Assembly: GCA_023143305.1 (NCBI GenBank)
Contig: JAGLHV010000051.1
Span: 1 to 7,532 of the forward strand
DNA from: a bacterium
GTDB lineage: Bacteria > CBDUZB01 > JAGLHV01
Direction of reading: 5' to 3'
DNA: 7,532 bases
Under the pieces are notes generated by a model, which did not search any database, was not told where the DNA came from, and saw nothing but the letters and a program-made list of their open reading frames with translations. Shown here piece by piece: positions 1-4,618 of the stretch. The translations under genes were made by a program, and so were the position numbers. Positions within the stretch are counted from its first letter, which is position 1. Each line of letters begins with the position of its first letter.

Positions 1-122
1 AATTTGTTCTGTTGGTGTTTGTTGTATAGAAGATTGCTGATCAAGAGCTTGTTGGACTATGTTTTGCTCATCAACGGGTTGTTCAACAGAAAGTTGTTCG
101 GGAATAATTTGTTCTGTTGGTG
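1..122. repeat. 17-bp direct repeat inside the Gln-rich gene
   Basis: The same 17 bases occur at 1-17 and 106-122, exactly 105 bp (35 codons) apart and in the same frame, encoding the repeated PTEQI segment of the Gln/Glu/Pro-rich tail. The intervening sequence is only loosely repetitive (Glu-Gln-Pro-Val-Asp-Glu-Gln type motifs). This suggests repeat expansion within the coding sequence, and more copies may lie beyond the left edge. Confidence 0.6.
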
Positions 123-570
123 GGGGTTCTATATTATTTTGTTTATCAGCAGGTTGTTGGTCATCCGGTTGTTCATCAATGGGTAAAATAGATTCTAAGG
201 CCTCTTTGACCTGTTGTATGTGAGAAGAAAAGCTTTCTTTTTTTTGGATTGTTTCCGGCTCAAGTATTTGTTTTATTCTCTCTTCTCGTTCTTTTTCTAT
301 CAACAGTTCTTTTACTTCGGTAGTTGTTTCTGTTTGTTCTTCCGGTGTTTTTTCTTGAGTTCCAATGGTTGGGTCCGGATCTTGTACCAGTTTTTCTTCC
401 AGATAATCTACGATTTTTTTTAGCTGATTTTCTATGGGAAGGACATCTTCCGGATCTTTGTTTTTAATTGCATTGTCTTTTGTAGGAGGTTTATAAAAGA
501 CTTTTATTTCTTCCTGGTCTTTGATATCATTAGCGTCATTGTTATTATTATCGTTATTATTATCGTCCAT
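1..570 (-). CDS. Partial gene: N-terminal 190 residues of an acidic Gln/Glu/Pro-rich protein, function unknown
   Basis: The frame read leftwards from the ATG at 570-568 stays open for 190 codons to the window edge, so the C-terminus is missing. A strong promoter and an AAGGAGG Shine-Dalgarno lie upstream, and there is no in-frame ATG, GTG or TTG between that Shine-Dalgarno and this ATG. The protein opens with an Asp/Asn run (residues 2-12). A charged, probably helical part follows (about 45-125, including KKIVDYLEEK and IEKEREERIK), then a low-complexity tail rich in Gln, Glu and Pro (about 130-190). The tail repeats short motifs such as PTEQI (twice), VEQPVDEQ and IDEQPDDQQ. There is no signal peptide or membrane segment in the visible part. 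I do not recognise the family; the visible part looks like a disordered, highly acidic linker ahead of an unseen domain. Plus-strand frames across this stretch give only Phe/Leu/Tyr-rich shadows. That it is a gene is fairly certain; its function is unknown. Confidence 0.8.
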   Translation of the reverse strand, partial: MDDNNNDNNNNDANDIKDQEEIKVFYKPPTKDNAIKNKDPEDVLPIENQLKKIVDYLEEKLVQDPDPTIGTQEKTPEEQTETTTEVKELLIEKEREERIKQILEPETIQKKESFSSHIQQVKEALESILPIDEQPDDQQPADKQNNIEPPPTEQIIPEQLSVEQPVDEQNIVQQALDQQSSIQQTPTEQI

Positions 571-577
571 TTTTTTT

Positions 578-622
578 GTATACTTTAAAATAACAAATTT
601 TAAACAGTATACTTTCCTCCTT
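578..622 (-). promoter_or_regulatory. Shine-Dalgarno separated from its AUG by a hairpin
   Basis: On the minus strand AAGGAGG (622-616) is 45 nt from the ATG at 570, far beyond normal spacing. Between them lies an inverted repeat. The outer arms are GTATAC (612-607 and 583-578). The inner arms are TTTAAAAT (604-597) and ATTTTAAA (591-584), around a 5-nt loop, with a 2-nt bulge at 606-605. If the hairpin forms, only 3 + 7 = 10 nt remain between Shine-Dalgarno and AUG, a workable distance. Bacteriophage T4 gene 38 is the classic precedent for such a looped-out spacer. Alternatives are a DNA operator, or a 15-codon uORF from the CTG at 607 (8 nt from the Shine-Dalgarno), which would stop just inside the main gene. 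The arms are AT-rich, so stability would depend on temperature. Confidence 0.5.
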
Positions 623-630
623 TTTTAAAG

Positions 631-640
631 TTTCCGGAAA
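631..640. promoter_or_regulatory. 10-bp perfect palindrome in the minus-strand leader
   Basis: TTTCCGGAAA is a perfect palindrome between the promoter at 695-723 and the Shine-Dalgarno at 616-622. It is the most GC-rich spot in an otherwise very AT-rich leader and could be a protein-binding half-site pair. No regulator is identified, and a single 10-bp palindrome may occur by chance. Confidence 0.2.
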
Positions 641-694
641 ACAGATATTTTAAAGACTAATATTTTATTAAATTAAATCCAATAAGACAACATA

Positions 695-723
695 AATATA
701 CCATTCCTTTTCTATTTTGTCAA
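695..723 (-). promoter_or_regulatory. Sigma-70 type promoter for the minus-strand Gln-rich gene
   Basis: Read on the minus strand there is a perfect -35 box TTGACA (723-718), a 17-bp spacer and a -10 box TATATT (700-695), preceded by TG one base upstream (extended -10). The expected start is near 688, giving a 5' leader of about 118 nt that contains the palindrome, the Shine-Dalgarno and the hairpin described above. Confidence 0.7.
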
Positions 724-932
724 GAAAATCAAAGAGTATTTTAAAAAGATAAATATTATGATTTTTGAAGAAGGGTAATTGTTTTTTAACAGAGTTAGTT
801 TGTATTGAATTTTAATGATAAGAAAAAAGAAATTGGCTAATCCAAAATAATTTATTTATAGAGGAAACGTGCTTAAAAAGTAAAAGCCGGAATAATTTTT
901 GGGAATTAGATATTTCTTAAGAGGAAAAGTAA

Positions 933-961
933 TTGACAAGCATTAAATTTTATGTTAATTT
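933..961 (+). promoter_or_regulatory. Candidate promoter of the dus leader / candidate RNA
   Basis: A perfect -35 TTGACA (933-938), a 17-bp spacer and TAATTT (956-961) as a weak -10, with an upstream TG in extended -10 position (953-954). The -10 is poor by itself, but the same TTGAC-17-TGT-TAATTT layout recurs at 3157-3185, which gives some support. Transcription would start near 968. Confidence 0.45.
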
Positions 962-967
962 ATAAAA

Positions 968-1169
968 AAAATAAAAGGCAGCTGGACATTTAAAGACTAA
1001 AAATTAAGTATAATTGTCTTTTAAAGTGTTTCTTTAGGTTATAAAAATAATTCTGTACAAGAAAAAGGTATTTTGATTGCGAAAATATTTATTTAAAGGA
1101 AAAAAAAGAATAAAAAAATTAATTTAGTATCCAGAGATTTTAGAAAAAATCTTTGGATTTTTTCTTTTT
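968..1169 (+). ncRNA. Candidate structured leader or free small RNA of about 200 nt upstream of dus
   Basis: A promoter at 933-961 and an intrinsic terminator at 1130-1169 bracket about 200 nt with no open frame of note. Inside, 986-997 can pair with 1016-1029 (12 base pairs with two single-base bulges), and TTTCTTT at 1029-1035 can pair with AAAGGAAA near 1095-1102. CTGGA at 982-986 is complementary to TCCAG at 1130-1134, the left arm of the terminator, so a weak alternative pairing exists. The element is either an attenuator-type leader of dus or an independent RNA; I do not recognise a known riboswitch, T-box or other RNA family. Confidence 0.35.
1130..1169 (+). terminator. Intrinsic terminator just upstream of dus (possible attenuator)
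   Basis: A 12-bp stem (1130-1141 with 1146-1157, including one G-U pair) closes a 4-nt loop AGAA. It is followed immediately by a T-rich tract, TTTTTTC then TTTTTT (1158-1169). The T tract lies on the plus side only, so it terminates plus-strand transcripts. It ends 18 bp before the dus start codon, an unusual place unless read-through is controlled. Confidence 0.7.
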
Positions 1170-1187
1170 AATTAAGGGATAAATAAT

Positions 1188-2153
1188 ATGTCTGAATTTA
1201 AAATAGGTAAACTTACGCTTAAAAACAATGTGCTTTTATCTCCGTTGGCAGGAATTTCAGATTTACCTTTTAGAATAATAAACCGCCAATTTGGTTGTCA
1301 ATTTGCTTTTACCGAAATGGTTGATGCCGCTTCCATTAAATATCGCAAAGGGGTAAAAATTTGCAAGCTGGAGACAATTCCGGAAGATAGCCCCTTAGGA
1401 AGTCAATTGTTAGGACAGGATGCCGGGATAATGCTGGAAGGGGCTTTATTTCTTCAAGACCGGGGAATAGATTTGATTGAAGTGAATGCTTCTTGTCCGG
1501 CGAGGAAGGTAATTAAAAAAAAAGCCGGTGCTTTTTTAATGAAAAACACAGGAAGATTAAAAGAGATATTAAAATTATTGGCTAAAAATCTTAAAGTACC
1601 GCTTACCCTGAAAATTAGAACCGGGTGGGATGATAACAGCCTTAATGCTGTAGAAGTTGCATTATTAGCCGAAGATTGTGGGATTGATGCTTTAGTTATT
1701 CACGGGCGCCATTGCCGGCAAGGACATCAGGGCCCGGTCAATTATGCATTGATTAAAGCAGTTAAAGAACGGTTAAGTATTCCGGTAATTGGTAATGGAG
1801 GAATATGGTGCGGGAGAGATGCTCTGTTGATGTTTGAGCAAACCGGTTGTGATGGGATAATGATTGCCCGTGGTGCACTGGGAAATCCATGGATATTTAA
1901 AGAAATAGATGTTTTTTTAAGTCAGGGAATAATTTTACCCCGGCCAGGCTGGGATAAGGTAAAGGATACGCTAATTCAACATTTGCATTTTTTAATTAAT
2001 AAAGACGGGGTCCCTTTGGCTATTATTAAAATGAGAAAATTTTTTCGGTATTATCTTAAAAACCTTTCGGGAAGAAAAAAAATAGTTTCTCTCCTGGATA
2101 AAGCTAAATCAGAAGAAGAAGTAATTAGCATGATTAATTCTCTGCAGGATTAA
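1188..2153 (+). CDS. dus: tRNA-dihydrouridine synthase (DusB-like)
   Basis: This FMN-dependent cytoplasmic enzyme reduces uridines in the tRNA D-loop to dihydrouridine using NADPH. The 321 residues form the usual length, with an N-terminal TIM barrel and a C-terminal helical RNA-binding part (about 245-321). Signature segments are LSPLAGISDLPFR (17-29, the MAGVTDxPFR motif), EMVDAASI (43-50), and VNASCPARKV (99-108) with the catalytic Cys103, which donates a proton to the uracil ring. LKIRTGWDD (141-149), VIHGR (170-174), VIGNGGI (200-206) and GCDGIMIARGALGNPW (220-235) form the FMN phosphate and substrate regions. The start is supported by AAGGGA at 1174-1179. An intrinsic terminator lies directly upstream, so expression may be attenuated. 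The sigma factor gene follows after 77 bp on the same strand. DusB-like is the best subgroup guess; family membership is secure. Confidence 0.95.
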   Translation: MSEFKIGKLTLKNNVLLSPLAGISDLPFRIINRQFGCQFAFTEMVDAASIKYRKGVKICKLETIPEDSPLGSQLLGQDAGIMLEGALFLQDRGIDLIEVNASCPARKVIKKKAGAFLMKNTGRLKEILKLLAKNLKVPLTLKIRTGWDDNSLNAVEVALLAEDCGIDALVIHGRHCRQGHQGPVNYALIKAVKERLSIPVIGNGGIWCGRDALLMFEQTGCDGIMIARGALGNPWIFKEIDVFLSQGIILPRPGWDKVKDTLIQHLHFLINKDGVPLAIIKMRKFFRYYLKNLSGRKKIVSLLDKAKSEEEVISMINSLQD

Positions 2154-2161
2154 AAGGTTAT

Positions 2162-2221
2162 ATGAAATTTATTATAAAAAATGTTGAATCGGGAAATATA
2201 CTTTTGCATCTAAATAACTGA
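2162..2221 (+). CDS. Possible 19-codon leader peptide ahead of the sigma factor gene
   Basis: ATG at 2162 opens a 19-codon frame (MKFIIKNVESGNILLHLNN) preceded by AAAAGG (about 2152-2157). Its TGA stop (2219-2221) overlaps the GAGGGG Shine-Dalgarno of the sigma factor gene. That arrangement would allow translational coupling or a leader-peptide role. Such short frames are common by chance, the sequence has no recognisable feature, and there is no evidence of expression. Confidence 0.25.
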   Translation: MKFIIKNVESGNILLHLNN

Positions 2222-2230
2222 GGGGAAAAA

Positions 2231-2818
2231 ATGGTTGCAGATAAACAATTTTTAATTAAAAAATCCCAGGCAGGAGATTTACTTGCTTTTGAAGAATTAG
2301 TTAAGCGCTACGAAAAAAAGATTTATAATCTCGCCTGCCGGATAATGGGTAATCAGGAAGAAGCAAGCGATATTCTTCAGGAAACTTTTTTACAAGCTTT
2401 TCGTAAACTGGCAAGTTTTAGGGGAGAAGCTGATTTTTCTACCTGGCTATACCGTATAGCGGTTAATCTTTGTTTTATGAAAAAACGAAAGGGTAAAAAA
2501 ATGAAAGTTTTTTCTCTGGATGCGCCTATTTTAACGGATACGGGGGATTTAAAAAAGGAAATTCCTGATAATTGGTCAAAAAACCCTTTAGCTTCTTTGG
2601 AGAACAAAGAATTAAAAGAGTATTTAAATAAAGCAATAAATCAACTTTCTCCGGAATATAAAACAGTATTTATCTTGCGGGATGTAGATAAATTATCTAA
2701 CACGCAGGTGGCTAAAATTTTAAAGCTTTCCCTTTCTGCGGTTAAATCCCGTGTACATCGAGCGCGTTCTTTTTTACGGCATAAAATTTCATCGTATTTT
2801 AAAGAACATAAGGAGTGA
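2231..2818 (+). CDS. ECF (group 4) RNA polymerase sigma factor, RpoE-like
   Basis: A 195-residue alternative sigma factor that directs RNA polymerase to a small stress or envelope regulon. The sigma-2 domain spans about 16-85: FEELVKRYEKKIYNLACRIMG, the core-binding DILQETFLQAFRKL (47-60), then FSTWLYRIAVNLCF (69-82), which recognises the -10. A charged linker (about 86-130) follows. The sigma-4 domain (about 133-183) contains LSPEYKTVFILRDVDKLSN and the helix-turn-helix TQVAKILKLSLSAVKSRVHRAR (158-179), which reads the -35. The start is set by GAGGGG at 2220-2225, 5 nt away. The anti-sigma gene begins 6 bp after this stop codon and its Shine-Dalgarno overlaps the stop, so the two are likely translated as a pair. 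No matching autoregulatory promoter was identified. The ECF family is clear; the exact ECF group is not. Confidence 0.93.
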   Translation: MVADKQFLIKKSQAGDLLAFEELVKRYEKKIYNLACRIMGNQEEASDILQETFLQAFRKLASFRGEADFSTWLYRIAVNLCFMKKRKGKKMKVFSLDAPILTDTGDLKKEIPDNWSKNPLASLENKELKEYLNKAINQLSPEYKTVFILRDVDKLSNTQVAKILKLSLSAVKSRVHRARSFLRHKISSYFKEHKE

Positions 2819-2824
2819 AAATCA

Positions 2825-3064
2825 ATGGATTGTGAGGAATTATTTTTTATTTTATCCGATTACTTTGATCAGGAATTGGAGATGGAACTTCATGATGAAA
2901 TGGAGGAACATATAAAGACTTGTTGTTATTGTGAGTTTTTGTTTGATACCTTTAGTAAAACACTGGAACTTTGTTCTGAGATGGAACAATTAGAAGTTTC
3001 GCCGGAAGTTCATTTAAGAATTATACAATTAATTCGTATAGAAATAGAAAATGACACAAGGTAA
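2825..3064 (+). CDS. Soluble zinc-binding anti-sigma factor (ZAS family)
   Basis: A 79-residue partner that would bind and hold the upstream sigma factor inactive. It opens with the typical MDCEELFFILSDYFDQELE layout and carries HIKTCCYC (29-36), that is His29-x3-Cys33-x2-Cys36, the HX3CX2C motif of zinc anti-sigma factors. Cys3 sits where the fourth zinc ligand is expected by comparison with RsrA (Cys11 there). The C-terminal helix (about 55-75) is followed by only a few residues, and no membrane segment exists, so it acts in the cytoplasm. Known soluble ZAS proteins of this ligand type can sense thiol oxidation; extra Cys34 and Cys50 are present, but redox sensing here is inference. AAGGAG at 2810-2815 sets the start. 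No convincing terminator follows before the next promoter. Confidence 0.88.
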   Translation: MDCEELFFILSDYFDQELEMELHDEMEEHIKTCCYCEFLFDTFSKTLELCSEMEQLEVSPEVHLRIIQLIRIEIENDTR

Positions 3065-3156
3065 ATCTTTTTTTAAAAAATACATCTAATATAAGTTAAC
3101 CGCCTTAAGCAATTTCACTTTATTTTTGTTCTACCTTACACCAAAAAATTTCATTA

Positions 3157-3185
3157 TTGACTTTCTGTTGTTTTGATGTTAATTT
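3157..3185 (+). promoter_or_regulatory. Candidate promoter of the TPR lipoprotein gene
   Basis: TTGACT (3157-3162), 17 bp, then TAATTT (3180-3185) with TG at 3177-3178 (extended -10). The layout matches the candidate promoter at 933-961. An alternative is TTGTTT (3168-3173), 17 bp, TATAAA (3191-3196). Either gives a short leader of about 25-40 nt. Both look like housekeeping-sigma promoters rather than ECF ones. The rest of 3065-3227 is AT-rich with no clear terminator for the upstream operon. Confidence 0.4.
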
Positions 3186-3227
3186 TTTTATATAAAGGCT
3201 TGCTTTTTAAATAGGGAGAAAAAACAA

Positions 3228-4310
3228 ATGGTTTTTTCTAAAACAGCAGTAGTTTTAATCGGTATTAGTTTTTTATGCAGTTGTACGTCATCACAAAATA
3301 ATAAAGAAATAAAAGAGAATAAGGAAGTAGTAAAAGTTAATCCCAATAAGGCGGAATTGCATTATATTTGTGGGGTGGGTTATCATAAGAAAGGATTATA
3401 TGATAAAGCGATAAAGGAGTTTAAAGAAGCCATAAGGATAAATCCGGATTATGTAAATGCTCATGAAAATCTTAAGGTGGTTTGTGAGGAGAAGCTTTTA
3501 TATAATAGAGCAATAGAAGAATTCAAAGAAACAATAAAAAATAATCCTTACGATGCAGACTCACATTTCGGTCTGGGAATTGTTTATGAAGGGGGAGGGT
3601 TGTATAATAAAGCGATAAAAGAATATAGAAAGGTTATAAAGATAAATTATAATCATGCGGAGGCACATTATAATCTTGGGGTGGTTTATTATAAAAAAGG
3701 ATTATATAGTAAAGCGATAAAAGAATATAGAGCGGTTATAAAAATAAGTTACAATTATGAGAAGGTACATTATAATCTTGGGATGGTTTATAAAAAGAAA
3801 GGTTTGTATAATAAGGCGATAAGGGAGTTTAAAGAGGCTCTAAGGATAAATCCTAATTATACAAAGATTCATAGTGATATGGGGGATGTTTATGAAAAGA
3901 AAGGTTTATATGATAAAGCGATAAGGGAATATAAAAAGGTGGTGAGTTTGAATCCTGATTGTGCGGAAGCGCATTGTGGTCTTGGAGTAGCTTATGAAGG
4001 GAAGCGTTTGTATGATAAGGCGATAGAAGAGTTTAAAAAAGCGATAAGGATAAAGCCGTATTATGCAGATGCCTACAATCGCCTTGAGGTGGTGTATAGT
4101 AAGAAAGTTTTGCAGGATAAGGAGATATGGGAATATAAAGAAGAGATAAGGATAAAACCTGATAATGCGGGAGCGCATTATAATCTTGGGGTTAGGTATT
4201 CAATTTTAGGTAAGCGAAAAAAAGCTATGGATGAATACAACACATTGGAAAAATTAGATAAAAAATTAGCCAATAGGCTTTTAGATAAAATTAACAAAAT
4301 TACGGATTAA
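3228..4310 (+). CDS. Lipoprotein with nine tandem TPR repeats
   Basis: A 360-residue exported lipoprotein whose body is a TPR protein-protein interaction superhelix. Residues 1-19 form a lipoprotein signal: Lys5, a hydrophobic stretch (7-16) and the lipobox LCSC with Cys19 as the acylated residue. Thr at +2 does not match the inner-membrane retention signal. A short Asn/Lys-rich linker (20-40) follows. Nine units, each exactly 34 residues, begin at 44, 78, 112, 146, 180, 214, 248, 282 and 316, with the recurring pattern AHYNLGxVYxKKGLYxKAIxEYKxxIRINPxY. Unit 8 is the most divergent in its LYxKAI segment (LQDKEI). A basic helix (350-360) ends the protein. AGGGAG at 3213-3218 sets the start. 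Its partner is unknown; it may be an assembly or scaffold factor in the envelope. It lies 163 bp after the anti-sigma gene and seems to have its own promoter. Confidence 0.88.
   Translation: MVFSKTAVVLIGISFLCSCTSSQNNKEIKENKEVVKVNPNKAELHYICGVGYHKKGLYDKAIKEFKEAIRINPDYVNAHENLKVVCEEKLLYNRAIEEFKETIKNNPYDADSHFGLGIVYEGGGLYNKAIKEYRKVIKINYNHAEAHYNLGVVYYKKGLYSKAIKEYRAVIKISYNYEKVHYNLGMVYKKKGLYNKAIREFKEALRINPNYTKIHSDMGDVYEKKGLYDKAIREYKKVVSLNPDCAEAHCGLGVAYEGKRLYDKAIEEFKKAIRIKPYYADAYNRLEVVYSKKVLQDKEIWEYKEEIRIKPDNAGAHYNLGVRYSILGKRKKAMDEYNTLEKLDKKLANRLLDKINKITD
3357..4274 (+). repeat. Nine 102-bp tandem coding repeats (TPR units)
   Basis: The DNA repeats with a strict 102-bp period across the TPR region. 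Phrases such as AAAGCGATAA, GGTTTATAATAAG-like and CATTATAATCTTGG recur at matching positions. No unit has gained or lost a codon. The nucleotide similarity between units, notably those from residues 146 and 180, suggests relatively recent duplication or ongoing homogenisation, and copy number may vary between strains. Confidence 0.7.
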
Positions 4311-4331
4311 CCAAAAAATAATTTAAAAACG

Positions 4332-4383
4332 TAGGAAGAAAAAATTCCTATTACCAAATGATTTGCCCTTTGTTAAAGAGCAA
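4332..4383. other. Two small consecutive hairpins after the TPR gene
   Basis: The first hairpin pairs TAGGAA (4332-4337) with TTCCTA (4345-4350) around a 7-nt loop. The second pairs TTGC and CTTT (4363-4366, 4368-4371) with AAAG and GCAA (4375-4378, 4380-4383), leaving one C-A mismatch. Neither is followed by a T tract, so they are not terminators on their own; they may protect the 3' end of the TPR messenger. Confidence 0.3.
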
Positions 4384-4385
4384 GG

Positions 4386-4420
4386 AATACTTTAACCAAT
4401 AAGTTTAATTGGTTAGTATT
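4386..4420 (+). terminator. Terminator-like hairpin after the TPR gene
   Basis: AATAC (4386-4390) pairs with GTATT (4416-4420), and TAACCAAT (4393-4400) pairs with ATTGGTTA (4408-4415). This gives 13 base pairs with a 2-nt bulge and a 7-nt loop. Only a short T run (4419-4422) follows, so termination is probably weak. It is the best terminator candidate for the TPR transcript. Confidence 0.4.
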
Positions 4421-4509
4421 TTACAAGATTACTGCCAAAAATAACTCTCCTATATGTTAATCAAAGAAACTAAATATTGAGCAAAATAATTTTTTAGTTT
4501 AGAATATTC

Positions 4510-4539
4510 TTTACTTTTTAAATAAGTTTATGTTATATT
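4510..4539 (+). promoter_or_regulatory. Candidate hppA promoter
   Basis: TTTACT (4510-4515), an 18-bp spacer and TATATT (4534-4539), with TG at 4531-4532 in extended -10 position. The start would lie near 4546, about 73 nt before the hppA ATG. Confidence 0.5.
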
Positions 4540-4618
4540 AATCAGAATTAATCCGGGGATTGCTTTTTTAGTGAACCGGGAAAAAATAAAAAATAAAGAA
4601 AAGGATAGGTGAAAAATT

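Larger units (their letters stand above)
571..1187. other. 617-bp intergenic region between divergent genes
   Basis: No credible protein gene is present; ATG-started frames here are 6-13 codons and lack convincing ribosome binding sites. The left part (571-723) is the leader and promoter of the minus-strand gene. The middle (about 724-930) is AT-rich with nothing I can assign. The right part (933-1169) has a plus-strand promoter, a hairpin at 986-1029 and an intrinsic terminator at 1130-1169. The 12-mer TTTAAAGACTAA occurs twice (649-660 and 989-1000), which may be chance in such AT-rich DNA. Confidence 0.7.
4311..4618. other. 308-bp intergenic region between TPR and hppA genes
   Basis: No protein gene is visible. 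The first third carries three hairpins in a row (4332-4350, 4363-4383, 4386-4420), the last of them terminator-like. The middle has only a long-loop inverted repeat (4467-4474 with 4493-4500), which is probably incidental. The final part holds the hppA promoter (4510-4539) and a leader of about 73 nt that contains two CCGG sites but no strong structure. Confidence 0.6.

Noticed and set aside
4..423. Plus-strand open frames of 60 and 69 codons
   Set aside because: They are rich in Phe, Leu, Tyr and Cys with no ribosome sites, and lie opposite a longer minus-strand frame that has a promoter and Shine-Dalgarno; they are shadows.
968..1129. Known riboswitch or T-box in the dus leader
   Set aside because: No conserved T-box sequence, and no FMN, SAM, TPP, cobalamin or c-di-GMP riboswitch core could be recognised by eye.
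2965..2979. GGAACTT followed by TCTGA, resembling an E. coli sigma-E promoter
   Set aside because: The two boxes are only 3 bp apart instead of about 16, and they lie inside the anti-sigma coding sequence.
3357..4274. Regular DNA repeats that could be taken for a CRISPR-like array
   Set aside because: The 102-bp period is in-frame and encodes TPR helices; there are no constant repeats with unique spacers.
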